A DNA stretch of 64,000 nt, taken from NCBI GenBank assembly GCA_024710355.1, contig JANJUX010000054.1, positions 1 through 64,000 of the forward strand, in the 5' to 3' direction. Source of the stretch: Candidatus Rifleibacteriota bacterium (lineage in GTDB: Bacteria > Muiribacteriota > Ozemobacteria > Ozemobacterales > Ozemobacteraceae). The position numbers and the translations under genes are program-made. Of this stretch, positions 1 through 9,883 are shown in pieces. The first letter of the stretch is position 1. Every line of letters begins with the position of its first letter. The notes under the pieces are model-generated. The model saw only the letters and a program-made list of their open reading frames with translations, did not search any database and was not told where the DNA came from.

Positions 1-194
1 TGACTTGGCGACCAGTAAGCTTGAAAAGCGAAGTTTCCTTCATAAATGCCTCCAAAAATGTCTCGCTTATCATGCTATAGCAGGAAGAATTCAAGTACAA
101 CCCCCTTTCTTACAAAATTCAGTACGCTTTTATATAACATTTGCGTCGAGGCGCAAAATGGCCGCCGCTCACGACTTGCAGTCACAAACCCGGC

Positions 195-1058
195 TCAATC
201 CGGCGCTGTGCTTTTGAAACCGACAAAACCACGCCTGGCCTTTAAATGCTCCAGGGCCGCCAGACCTTTTTCATTTTTTTCCAGATCAGCGAACAAATCC
301 CGCAACCGGGCTTTCAAAGGCCCACTCATATCTTTGCGGACCACCAGCGGATCACCGGGAATGAGTTCGGTCCAGGCGATTGCCCTCGTTCCGGGCGGCA
401 GTATAATTGCTGCCGAAGCCTCGGTGGGAGTGTCTCTGTAAACCGCTGCGGCATCAACGAGGTCGGCATTCAGAGCGTCAAGACTCTTGGTATGGTTGCC
501 GGTAAAAATGACCTCTGAAAAAGAGGCCACCGGATCGATGCCCAGATCGCGAAACAGGCGCGCCGGCATGATGAAACCACTTCCAGAAAGCCGGTCTACA
601 TAAGCAATGCGTTTGCCGACAAGCTCCTGCAGGGTCTGATAAGGAGAAGTTTCTTTGACCAGAATCGCGCCGATATGCCCGAGACTGTTCTCCCTTTCAG
701 GTCTGCAGATTATTTCCCAGCTCGAGCTGGCGGGTGAATTCTCAAAGAGAGCATGACTGAACCATGCCAGATTGATTTTGCCGAATATCAGCAACTTGCC
801 AAGGGATTGATAATCCACCGCGACATGTATTTTGACAGGTCTTTGCAGATGCAGTTCAAGATAATCAGCCAGTGGCCTGAGATCCTGCAGAATTCCATCG
901 TCGGAGCCATAAGGCAGAACACCGATGATAAAATCCTGCTTTTCCACAAATTCCCAGTTTATTTTCATGGTGTCCATGGTTTCGCAATGCGCGCCAGAAG
1001 CTGGCCAGAAAGCCAAAACCAGCAGCAGCGTAATTATCTGTATGATGCGTTTACTCAT
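195..1058 (-). CDS. PhnD/SsuA-like periplasmic substrate-binding protein
   Basis: Signal peptide (MSKRIIQIITLLLVLAFWPASGAHC), then IGVLPYGSDDGILQDLRPLADYLELHLQRPVKIHVAVDYQSL and LVGKRIAYVDRLSGSGFIMPARLF, typical of phosphate/phosphonate-type binding proteins. Confidence 0.8.
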   Translation of the reverse strand: MSKRIIQIITLLLVLAFWPASGAHCETMDTMKINWEFVEKQDFIIGVLPYGSDDGILQDLRPLADYLELHLQRPVKIHVAVDYQSLGKLLIFGKINLAWFSHALFENSPASSSWEIICRPERENSLGHIGAILVKETSPYQTLQELVGKRIAYVDRLSGSGFIMPARLFRDLGIDPVASFSEVIFTGNHTKSLDALNADLVDAAAVYRDTPTEASAAIILPPGTRAIAWTELIPGDPLVVRKDMSGPLKARLRDLFADLEKNEKGLAALEHLKARRGFVGFKSTAPD

Positions 1059-1073
1059 CGTTCCTCCCGCTAC

Positions 1074-3758
1074 TTATAGAAGTTGGTCACCAAGCATGTT
1101 TCGCGCTTCTTCACCGGTTAATGCAACAATTTGCCCCAAACCCGTCTCTATCAGACAACTCCGCAGATCATCATGGCCCTTCTGCCCATCGAGTAACGGC
1201 AGAAAAAGACGCGCAAACCCCTTCCCCACCCTTGCCTCAAGAAATTCCTGCGCTACAGAATTGAGAAACTTGTCAGCAGATCTGGCCTTCTCAATGGTAT
1301 CATGCCAGATCGACGGTTCACCGCCCCACAGCGCCAGAATTTTAATAAAATTTTCGAAACCCCGGCACCATTTTGGGGCAATTGCTGACCTTTCCTCTCC
1401 GGGAAAAGCGCAGGCGATGATCCAGGCCTGTTCAGCCATCTCCAGCAGGCGTTTAAACAAAACTTCCGCGCCACTGGGGTCTTCCGGCTTACAGATAACG
1501 GGAATCAATGCCGCTTCAGGGAGAAGCTCAACCCAGCTTTTTTCGGCGAGCACGCTCCACAGCGGACGTGAATCAATAATCGTGTGATTTTTATCTGCAA
1601 CCAGGCATTTAAGAATACTGGACCTGAACCGGTTATCGCCCTCGACAAGCGTTTGCAGCAAGCGTTCGCGCCGTCTGGCATCCTCCAGGTGAACGAGTTT
1701 GCCGATAATTTCGCCATCTACGTTAGAACCGGGCGCGTGCAGCCAGAACTCGATTCTTCGACGCTCTTCTTCAGGCAGTTCGTGCAAAAGCTTCATCAAC
1801 GAAGGCCGCTCCTGACCAGCTGAAGCGCTGAGAGCCCTGGCAATGGCCTTACCCCGGGCACCAGGCAGAGACGACCGGCTCATAAGAAATTCAATTACCT
1901 CCGGATGGCGAAAGTGTGCGAGTGCGTTAATAGCCTTGATTGCCGGCAATTCTACCGGGTCGTCCACCATGGCCATCAGAGCCGGCAAAAATGCCAGCAG
2001 ACCGGTGCGACCCAGAACGACTGCGGCAGTTCCCCGGGTCGCGGGATCGATGTCGCGCATATCATGGTAGAGGCGCTCAATAGCCCGCAACAAAATTCCA
2101 CGGTCATGCCCGTGACGTAAAATATTGAGAATAGCCGCACCACGCACTTTTCGGTGTGGGAAATCGAGAAAGCCGGCGCTCGTTTTTTCCAGCTCTGCAA
2201 AGTCAGACCTGCCGATTGCCTCAAGAAGGTCAGCGAGCAGACCCGGTTCCTGCCTGTCGTTTATCAATTCGGCGAGCAATGGGCCAGCCCGCCTGCCATA
2301 GTGAGACGTCACTACCTTTACGATCAGGGTCAGGTTTGGGCCATGCTCTTCGCTAGCCATGGCAGCGACAAGAATGCCGAGAGTATCTTCATCGGCTTCC
2401 CTTGCGCATTCCTGGATGGCCTGTACCCTGACAGCATTATTATCAGAAGAAAGAAGCTTCTGCAGATAGGCAAGCCGTTCCTTTTTTGGAAGAAAACGAA
2501 TGCCGACTACCGCTTCCAGACCCTCTGAAGTTGGCGCAGTCCCGAGAGTATCCTGAATCATCAATGGATAGAAATGAATGAGAATGCGGGTCAAAAGCAG
2601 AATACACAGGAGAAAAAAAGCATTGAGCAGATACAGGCCGGGATCGGCCCCGCCGCCGCTGGATGTCCAGACCAGCAGCCCGATTCCAACGCACATGGTC
2701 ATTGTCGCATCAAAAATACTGAGGAGGCGACGCGCGTAAATTCTGACTGACAGCGGCAGCGGCTCAAGCAGCAGCACCCAGGAAGGTGCCATAAAAATAA
2801 AGGTTGAGGTGCGCATTACAAACTGGCTGGCGGCAACCAGGAAAAAAACCGGAGACCACCACGTGGCTAACACCAGCAAACCAAGCGTGAATGGCCTGAT
2901 GGTTAAGATAACCTTCAGGGGAAGCTTGCTGAAAAGCCACCCGCCAAACAGTGCCTGCACGCTTATAGAAAAAAGCTCGATCATCGCATTGAAAAGCCCG
3001 AGGAAAGTCGCTATCTCATGCGAATCGCTCCATTCAACCGCTAATCGGCCGCTGAAGAGAAAATCCACCAGACTGCAGGTTAGAGTGCCCCCCGCTGACA
3101 TGGCCCAGACTATCCATACATATTTTCGCGTATTGGGGCCGGAATCTGCCAGTTTGCTATCTTCTGCCGGTAATTTTTGACCGGGCTCCGGCTTTGCCGC
3201 CGGCTGCCTGTCTTTATCCGGATTCGGCAACAGATAATTTGCCAGAAAAAAAGTAACGGCAGCGATTGCCAGAAACCAGCCCAGCTTTCCTTCTGCCATA
3301 AAAAAGCGCAGCGTCAGCCCTGCAAGAACTGACCCGACCGTACCTGCAGCCATTATGCCCGGAAGTCTTTTCTTAGACTCTCTTACAGGCAGAAGCTGCC
3401 CTGAAACATCAAAAAAAGACTGATTCGCCAGAAGTTCGCCGCTCCTGGCAAGAATGAGGGCAATAAATGTTGTCCATGCCGGAATTTCCGGAGATTTGGC
3501 GGCCAGCAGAAGGGCAACCAGACCCAATCCTGGAAGCAGCCTCGATAAGACGGCGGTACCCTGCCAGGTGGTAAGGCGCATAATGCCGATCTGCACCGTA
3601 AAAAAAAACACTGCCTGCCCGACAAAATACCAGGGCATCCCGGCGGCGCCGTAATTGTTCAAAAACATTGCGGTAAAAAGAACCATCAGATAGGCGAATG
3701 ATGCTTTCTGAAAAAAATAGTATACAGAAAGTCTTCGCACTAATGCCGCATTGTTCAT
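1074..3758 (-). CDS. Multi-TM MFS/nucleotide-transporter-like protein with C-terminal HEAT-like repeats
   Basis: About 12 hydrophobic segments in the N-terminal half, then HEAT-like helical repeats (VRVQAIQECAREADEDTLGILVAAM...; VRGAAILNILRHGHDRGILLRAIERL...). Start set at ATG 3758, giving an ATGA overlap with the upstream gene. Confidence 0.65.
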   Translation of the reverse strand: MNNAALVRRLSVYYFFQKASFAYLMVLFTAMFLNNYGAAGMPWYFVGQAVFFFTVQIGIMRLTTWQGTAVLSRLLPGLGLVALLLAAKSPEIPAWTTFIALILARSGELLANQSFFDVSGQLLPVRESKKRLPGIMAAGTVGSVLAGLTLRFFMAEGKLGWFLAIAAVTFFLANYLLPNPDKDRQPAAKPEPGQKLPAEDSKLADSGPNTRKYVWIVWAMSAGGTLTCSLVDFLFSGRLAVEWSDSHEIATFLGLFNAMIELFSISVQALFGGWLFSKLPLKVILTIRPFTLGLLVLATWWSPVFFLVAASQFVMRTSTFIFMAPSWVLLLEPLPLSVRIYARRLLSIFDATMTMCVGIGLLVWTSSGGGADPGLYLLNAFFLLCILLLTRILIHFYPLMIQDTLGTAPTSEGLEAVVGIRFLPKKERLAYLQKLLSSDNNAVRVQAIQECAREADEDTLGILVAAMASEEHGPNLTLIVKVVTSHYGRRAGPLLAELINDRQEPGLLADLLEAIGRSDFAELEKTSAGFLDFPHRKVRGAAILNILRHGHDRGILLRAIERLYHDMRDIDPATRGTAAVVLGRTGLLAFLPALMAMVDDPVELPAIKAINALAHFRHPEVIEFLMSRSSLPGARGKAIARALSASAGQERPSLMKLLHELPEEERRRIEFWLHAPGSNVDGEIIGKLVHLEDARRRERLLQTLVEGDNRFRSSILKCLVADKNHTIIDSRPLWSVLAEKSWVELLPEAALIPVICKPEDPSGAEVLFKRLLEMAEQAWIIACAFPGEERSAIAPKWCRGFENFIKILALWGGEPSIWHDTIEKARSADKFLNSVAQEFLEARVGKGFARLFLPLLDGQKGHDDLRSCLIETGLGQIVALTGEEARNMLGDQLL

Positions 3759-4894
3759 TGATTCTGGTTCCAGCGATCGCGCCACAATTCTTCAACGAGC
3801 TGGTTCCGTTCAAGGCCCTCCGCCATGGTATTGAACGCCTGGCCTGCCTCGCCCAGCTCGTCATCCGATGCCACCTCGACCCTGCTGGTCAAAACCCCTG
3901 CCCCAATTTGCCTCAACCCTTTGAGAAGCGCGAGTATCTGCGAAAGATATCTGTCAGCAAGCAGCCATGCAAGAAACCCCGCTCCCAGCAACGGAATCAA
4001 TGCTATTCCCAGCATGTTCGTGGCCAGAGAATTCACAGTTTCGACAATACCCTTTTTTGAACGTCCGACCAGAAGCACCATATCCAGCTGAGTAACGGCA
4101 AGGGCCGTCACGAGAAATTCTTCGTCGCCAAGCCTGCTCCATGTTGATGGCTTTGTCCCCGGAACCGGGTAAGGCTCGACACCCGCCCTGGAAAGATTAC
4201 CCGGCAGCAACCCGCCATGGCGGGCCAGAATTTTGCCATGCCGGTCGGTCAGAATAGTAAAGCCGTCTTCAGCGGAAAAACGAGTCAGCATCTCATGCAG
4301 AAGTGCGCCGTCAAGGTGTATTCCCATGCTCAGTATTCCGCGTATTGAATCTCTTCTGTCAAATGCTCTGATGGGGAAATTTATAACCAGCATCTGCCCC
4401 TGCCGCATGGTTGAGTACACCGTCGAAATCTGCATTTTCCCCTCAGTCAGAGCGGTTTTAAGGCTCCTGCCCATTTCAGACATTTTTTTGCTGCCACGCA
4501 ACAGATTGAGGCCGACGAGTTTTGCCGCTTCCTGAGGAGATGAGCGTTCAGTGCTGGCGCAAACGGTGCCCCCCAGGTCATACACAATCGCGTTGGTAAA
4601 GAGCTTGCTTCTGAACAGAAACTCATTGAGAGGTTTCTCCGCTGACCGGTCAAAACGTTGCAGGCGCGGATCATCGCTGAGCTGCTGCAGATCAGCGATG
4701 ATTTCGTCAAAGTTCATTGAAATGCCCTGATGAATGGCTTGAGCTAATGTGGCTTGCGTTTCTATCATTTGCGAGGTCAAGGCCCGACGAATCTGTGAAG
4801 TTGCAAAAATTCCAAGCAGAAGAATGGTCGCGAGCATAAACAGAGAAAGCAAAAAAAGCACCTGGTGGCGTATCTGCCTAAATGGAAGACGCAT
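3755..4894 (-). CDS. Membrane sensor: periplasmic Cache-like domain between two TMs plus C-terminal HAMP, no output domain
   Basis: TM1 (VLFLLSLFMLATILLLGIFA), extracytoplasmic ~240 aa, TM2 (ATNMLGIALIPLLGAGFLAWLLA), HAMP-like (LLKGLRQIGAGVLTSRVEVASDDELGEAGQAFNTMAEGL), then stop. AGGAG precedes ATG at 4894. Confidence 0.7.
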   Translation of the reverse strand: MRLPFRQIRHQVLFLLSLFMLATILLLGIFATSQIRRALTSQMIETQATLAQAIHQGISMNFDEIIADLQQLSDDPRLQRFDRSAEKPLNEFLFRSKLFTNAIVYDLGGTVCASTERSSPQEAAKLVGLNLLRGSKKMSEMGRSLKTALTEGKMQISTVYSTMRQGQMLVINFPIRAFDRRDSIRGILSMGIHLDGALLHEMLTRFSAEDGFTILTDRHGKILARHGGLLPGNLSRAGVEPYPVPGTKPSTWSRLGDEEFLVTALAVTQLDMVLLVGRSKKGIVETVNSLATNMLGIALIPLLGAGFLAWLLADRYLSQILALLKGLRQIGAGVLTSRVEVASDDELGEAGQAFNTMAEGLERNQLVEELWRDRWNQNQ

Positions 4895-5018
4895 GTATAT
4901 CTCCTGCTTTGCCAATCAAGAATAATCTTTTGCTCTTATTCTGGTTCTCCAAACGAGCCTACCACAAAATGACTCTCAGCCAAAGCAGACACTCCGACTT
5001 CAATAATGCCAGGTTCCC

Positions 5019-5036
5019 GCAGCATCATGATGCTGC
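5019..5036. promoter_or_regulatory. Perfect 18-bp palindrome in a divergent intergenic region; possible operator
   Basis: gcagcatcatgatgctgc is its own reverse complement, between divergent genes at 4894(-) and 5257(+). Confidence 0.35.
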
Positions 5037-5256
5037 CGTAAAAGTAGTATTCACAACGACCGGGTGCTTTGTTGTTCGGTGTTGTTGTGAGTTTTTTATT
5101 TCTTAAATTAAGTGCCAGCAGATATTCGGGTATAAGCTGTGACAAAAATGTGTTGTTTTTCGGGCATTAGCGGTATCATGGGTAATCAGCCGCTTTTTAT
5201 GGCTAACAAAGCATAAAATTAGAGAGATCACTTTTGCGACATGCCATCAACAGGGC

Positions 5257-6462
5257 ATGGTAATCGGAGGTTCGATTTTGATACTGTGCAATTTTAGAAT
5301 TATTCGCCCCAGATATTTGCTTGAGCAGGAAACCACGCTGGCATGGCTGGCTGAAGCGCATGCTCGCGCGGAGTCCTGTAAAGATGCCAGTTCTGGGAAG
5401 CTACGGCCTGCAAGTATCTCTTCAGATAGCATTTCCAGACTCGTTAAGCGTTACGGGTGTTCAGGTGAGCAGATCGCCGTTCGCGGCACAGAAATATGCG
5501 ATTTCACCCACACAAACTGGGAGAAAATGGCATTGTTTCATTTCAGGAATGGCCCTTTTGGGCCTGATATGAGCCAACGATCAGCACAATTCAGTGAAAT
5601 TTCAAAGCGTATCTGTGAACAATTTTTCCCACCTGAAATCACTGCTCCTGATCACCTTGTTCATGTTACCTGCACCGGCTATATTTCCCCGAGCAGCCCC
5701 CAGGAAATAGTCTCCAAAAACCAATGGCACCAGAAAACCGTGGTAACCCATGCTTATCACATGGGATGCTATGCCGCTATGCCAGCGGTGCGCATGGCAG
5801 AAGGCTTTCTCGCCAAAGACCGCCTTGATACTGCCGGCTGCCACAGTGGCTTTCGTGCAGATATATTTCACACTGAGGTCTGCTCCTTGCATGTGCAGCT
5901 TCAAGATCACTCACCAGAGCAACTCGTCGTTCAAAGCCTTTTTGCCGATGGTTTTATCGTCTACTCGGCCGTACACCAGGAAGAAGCCGGTCTGGTCAAC
6001 GGAGCCGGGCTTGTCGTTGAGGCTCTTCAAGAAGAAATTATTCCCGGGACAGAAAAGGCAATTACCTGGGATTGCTCTGAATGGGGAATGCGCATGGGGC
6101 TTTCATCAATTGTTCCCGAAGCAATTTCGTCAAATCTCGCCAGCTACATGCAACGACTCTGCCAGCGCTGCAACGTTTCATTCGAGGAAATCTGCGCCAA
6201 AGCGATTTTCGCCGTTCACCCCGGCGGGCCCAAAATTATCGATCGGATTCAGGCGTTGCTGGGTCTGCGGGACGAGCAACTGCAGGCCAGCCGCCATATT
6301 CTTAAAACCTGTGGAAACATGTCATCGGCGACTCTGCCACACGTCTGGGAAAACATCTGCGCCGATTCATCTGTGAGCGACGGCACTCTGGTAGTCAGTC
6401 TGGCGTTCGGGCCCGGACTATGCATTTCCGGTGCAACAATGCGCAAGGTCGTTAACCCATGA
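5257..6462 (+). CDS. Type III polyketide synthase (chalcone/stilbene synthase family)
   Basis: Cys-His-Asn triad contexts: HMGCYAAMPA, IFAVHPGGPKI, CGNMSSAT; also HVTCTGYISPS. A GGAGG at ~5266-5270 suggests the true start may be TTG 5278. Confidence 0.85.
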   Translation: MVIGGSILILCNFRIIRPRYLLEQETTLAWLAEAHARAESCKDASSGKLRPASISSDSISRLVKRYGCSGEQIAVRGTEICDFTHTNWEKMALFHFRNGPFGPDMSQRSAQFSEISKRICEQFFPPEITAPDHLVHVTCTGYISPSSPQEIVSKNQWHQKTVVTHAYHMGCYAAMPAVRMAEGFLAKDRLDTAGCHSGFRADIFHTEVCSLHVQLQDHSPEQLVVQSLFADGFIVYSAVHQEEAGLVNGAGLVVEALQEEIIPGTEKAITWDCSEWGMRMGLSSIVPEAISSNLASYMQRLCQRCNVSFEEICAKAIFAVHPGGPKIIDRIQALLGLRDEQLQASRHILKTCGNMSSATLPHVWENICADSSVSDGTLVVSLAFGPGLCISGATMRKVVNP

Positions 6463-7628
6463 AGCTGTCTGTCGCCACAAATTTTGACAACAAGCTTCTT
6501 GCGGACATGGCCGGCCATAATGTCGTAGAGGTCTATGGCAAGCTGCCAAGAGACGTGGCCGGCGGCGGCAGGGCAAGTTACTCTACCGGCGCAGTCGGTA
6601 TGCCACAACTTGAAAACCACATTAAAGAAGCGCACGACAATGGCATACGCTTTAATTACCTTTTAAATGCCGTGTGCCTCGGGAACCGCGAGTGGAGTCG
6701 CAGTGGCATTAGAGCTATTCGTGAACTTCTTGATGAAATGGCGATGATTAAGGTCGATGCAATTACGGTTTCGACTCCTTATCTGGCTGAGATTATCAAA
6801 AAACATTACCCCATGTTCCAGTTAAAAATTGGCATTTTTGCCAACATCGATACACCAACCCGCGCCAGATTCTGGCAAAACCTCGGAGCGGACACGCTGG
6901 TGCTTGAATCTTTTTCGATCAACAGGCGCTTTCCCCTGCTTAAATCAATTCGTGAATCAGTTTCGTGTGAGCTGCAGTTGATAGCGAATTTTACCTGCCT
7001 GCCAAACTGCCCGATGCAGATATACCACATGACAGGAATCTCGCACGGTTCAAATACCGTTGACAAGGGGCCATTCATCGATTATTGCATTCTAAAATGC
7101 TCAGCCACAACTCTTAACGACCCGGCCCTGCTGATTAAATCGAACTGGATACGCCCGGAAGATACTGACTATTACGAGCAAATGGGTTTCAGCAGTTTCA
7201 AGCTGCTTGAAAGGAATGCGCCATCTGACCTGATGCTCAAAAGAGTTCGGGCATATTCAAACAAAACTTCGCCGGCCAACCTGCTTGAACTGATTCAGCC
7301 CTTCGGCTTTAATAAAAGCATTAAAATGCAGTTTGGCTGGATACCACGACTGATTCTGGAACGCCCGAGGCTGGTTTTGCCTCTGTACCGCCTGCTGAAA
7401 ACACGCGGCATGCTTTTTTCTTTAAAAGGAACCCCGGCAAAGATTGACTCAGCCAAAATTCCCGCGAATTTTCTCGATGAGATTTCCCGGCGCCCCTGCT
7501 CAAAGAATTTGCTCTGCCAGGATTGCAGTTACTGTGATCAAATTTCAAAAGAGGCATACAGCGTCGACCCGGCCTACTATCAGGAGTGCACACGCCTGTA
7601 CAAGAGAGTTTTTAAACTTTTATGCTGA
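6459..7628 (+). CDS. U32 peptidase-like (UbiU/UbiV/RlhA-type fold) protein with Cys clusters
   Basis: TIM-barrel-like start (MKLSVATNFDNKLLADMAGHNVVEVYGKL), ITVSTPYLAEIIKKHYP, then TCLPNC, DYCILKC and C-terminal LLCQDCSYC. ATGA overlap with the PKS. Confidence 0.6.
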   Translation: MKLSVATNFDNKLLADMAGHNVVEVYGKLPRDVAGGGRASYSTGAVGMPQLENHIKEAHDNGIRFNYLLNAVCLGNREWSRSGIRAIRELLDEMAMIKVDAITVSTPYLAEIIKKHYPMFQLKIGIFANIDTPTRARFWQNLGADTLVLESFSINRRFPLLKSIRESVSCELQLIANFTCLPNCPMQIYHMTGISHGSNTVDKGPFIDYCILKCSATTLNDPALLIKSNWIRPEDTDYYEQMGFSSFKLLERNAPSDLMLKRVRAYSNKTSPANLLELIQPFGFNKSIKMQFGWIPRLILERPRLVLPLYRLLKTRGMLFSLKGTPAKIDSAKIPANFLDEISRRPCSKNLLCQDCSYCDQISKEAYSVDPAYYQECTRLYKRVFKLLC

Positions 7629-7697
7629 ATTCCATATCTGCGGCTGCCCTTCTTTTCAGCGCCAGCAAACATAATTTGCCCGCATCGAGGTAATTAA

Positions 7698-8444
7698 ATG
7701 AGCATTTCAACTATCTTAAAAGAGATGCGTTCGATTGATATCAGAAGCACTGAAAAAGAATTCATGGACGACCCGGAATTCAAGGGTACTGATCTGACAG
7801 AAAGTTTCAAATTCATAAAAATCACAAATATGCTTGGAGGCGGCCGACTTGCGGTAATCAACTGCATTGGCAAAGCTTTGCAGGATATTCCCTTTCAGAG
7901 AGACCTCAGCGTTCTCGATATCGGCTGCGGCATTGGCGACATGGGGGGGGCCATTATCAGCTGGGGTGAGCGCCACGGCAGAAATATAAACTACACCGGC
8001 CTCGAAAAAAGCGCCTACATACTCGATGAGGCCAGAAAACAGAATAAAAACAATAATATGAGGTTTATCAGCGGCGACCTTTTCGAAAGCGATCTTCCTG
8101 AAGCTGATCTGGTTATAATCTCGATGGTTCTTCATCATCTCGATGAAGCTGACGTAATTAGCGCTATTCGAAACCTCGCCGCCAAAGCACGCATTGCTCT
8201 GATTATCAGCGAGCTTGAACGCTCGCTTCCGCCCTACCTGATCTGCCAGCTTCTCTCTATGACAATCAAAAATTCAAGCGCCATTCACGACGCACTGCTT
8301 TCGGTGCGCAAGGGCTTTAAGGCACCCGAGATGAGAAATCTGATTTCCCGGGCAGGTCACCGGGGAATTGTGCGTCGAGGCCTGGGATGGCGAATTCTCG
8401 CAGTTGTGCCTCTTTTTGAAATTTCCAGTCCACATCGCCGTTGA
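7698..8444 (+). CDS. Class I SAM-dependent methyltransferase
   Basis: Motif I LSVLDIGCGIGDMGG, acidic post-I YTGLEKSAYI, LVIISMVLHHLDE. Confidence 0.8.
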   Translation: MSISTILKEMRSIDIRSTEKEFMDDPEFKGTDLTESFKFIKITNMLGGGRLAVINCIGKALQDIPFQRDLSVLDIGCGIGDMGGAIISWGERHGRNINYTGLEKSAYILDEARKQNKNNNMRFISGDLFESDLPEADLVIISMVLHHLDEADVISAIRNLAAKARIALIISELERSLPPYLICQLLSMTIKNSSAIHDALLSVRKGFKAPEMRNLISRAGHRGIVRRGLGWRILAVVPLFEISSPHRR

Positions 8445-8541
8445 GAGTGATATGATCTGCCTGCACGACCGCCATGATACTCAACAGAAATATGTTTATG
8501 ACCAGTCGATTTCTTTGAGTAAGAAAGGAAAATAGAGAAAC

Positions 8542-8850
8542 GTGAAGAAAAAGATAAAAATCCTTCTCATGTTGATTTTCTTTGTATATCTGGCTCTTCC
8601 ATTTATCGCCGGACTGCTGAAAATTGGAAATAGATGGGGACCCAAAATATATCCACTTGAATTTCACCAGTTTGCTTATGGCATGGCCTGGCTCAAAACA
8701 TCGTCTGGTTCGGACAAACCTAGAATTGGATGGTGGTTTAAGCCTGAGAATAGACCTTTATTTTATGGTTTTTATGACAAAAATGAGGATCCTGGCTTCT
8801 ACCAGGAAATGAAAGACAAAAAGGACAAAGAATTTGAAGAAAAAAAGTGA
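8542..8850 (+). CDS. Small membrane-anchored hypothetical protein
   Basis: 102 aa with N-terminal TM (KIKILLMLIFFVYLALPFIAGLL) and charged C-terminus; no antisense gene. Confidence 0.45.
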   Translation: MKKKIKILLMLIFFVYLALPFIAGLLKIGNRWGPKIYPLEFHQFAYGMAWLKTSSGSDKPRIGWWFKPENRPLFYGFYDKNEDPGFYQEMKDKKDKEFEEKK

Positions 8851-8974
8851 AGTCTTCGAAGCCATCTTTAATGAACATCCCCAATCCAGGCCCAGGCATA
8901 ATTGAAGATCCAGAGATATTGACGCGGTTCCAGCCTGGAGCTAAAATGACGGAAATCTTACTGCGGGGGTCTTC

Positions 8975-9763
8975 ATGAAAAAGATCGTGCTCTTTGCCGT
9001 TTTCGCCGTGCTTTGCGGCGTGTTTGCTCTTTCTCCGGTCGAAGCCAGCGCCGCAGCGCGGCAGAAGACAGTGCTGATGGTCCTTACCGGAACCGGAATC
9101 ATTCCCGGCACTTACAAGCAGACCGGTTTCTGGGCCGAAGAGTTCGTCGTGCCACTCAAACTTTTCCGTCAGGCTGGTCACAAAGTGATTGTCACCTCTC
9201 TGGCGGGCGGCCGCATGCCCGTCGACCCCGGTTCCATCGATCCGAAAATCGTGGGTGAGGACCACGCCCGCGAATGGCGTCGGGAACTTGACAAGGCACG
9301 GTCGGCTCTTAACACCGTGCCTCTGTCAAGGGTAAAGCTCGAGAAGGTTGACGCCGTATTCGTGGTCGGCGGCCACGGAGTCATGTGGGATCTGACCGAT
9401 TCGGCCGAAATGCAGGCAGCATTGCGCACGCTCTTCCTGTCAGGGAAAATCGTCTCGGCAGTCTGCCATGGTCCCGGGGCTTTCGTACGCGTGACTCTGC
9501 CCGATGGCCGGTTCATGCTCGACGGTAAGCGGGTCGCCGGCTTTTCTGCCATCGAAGAAGAACAGGTCGGAATGACGAAGGTCGTTCCCTATTGCCTCGA
9601 AGAGGAGCTGAAGAAAGCCAGTGGCAGCCGCTATGAATGTGGCGAGCCCTGGAAATCCTTCGTAATCACCGACGACCGGATCGTAACCGGCCAGAACCCA
9701 GCCTCTTCGGCCGATACTGCCAAAGCTGTCATCGATCTTCTGAAGGTGGCTGCGAAACGCTGA
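8975..9763 (+). CDS. Secreted DJ-1/PfpI family (class I glutamine amidotransferase-like) protein
   Basis: Signal peptide; VVGGHGVMWDL and nucleophile elbow IVSAVCHGPGAFV typical of DJ-1/PfpI. Confidence 0.85.
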   Translation: MKKIVLFAVFAVLCGVFALSPVEASAAARQKTVLMVLTGTGIIPGTYKQTGFWAEEFVVPLKLFRQAGHKVIVTSLAGGRMPVDPGSIDPKIVGEDHAREWRRELDKARSALNTVPLSRVKLEKVDAVFVVGGHGVMWDLTDSAEMQAALRTLFLSGKIVSAVCHGPGAFVRVTLPDGRFMLDGKRVAGFSAIEEEQVGMTKVVPYCLEEELKKASGSRYECGEPWKSFVITDDRIVTGQNPASSADTAKAVIDLLKVAAKR

Positions 9764-9883
9764 CTCTCCGGTAAGGCTGTTACCCTGGGGCGGTTCAGAT
9801 AAGCGCTTCCAGGGGCAGTCGATTATCATAGGACTTTAATTAAATGAAAGTTAAAAGGGCTTAAAAAATAACAGAGACATGAT

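Noticed and set aside
46-518. Plus-strand ORFs at the left edge
   Set aside because: Overlap the 3' end of the PhnD-like gene in antisense and show no protein family features.
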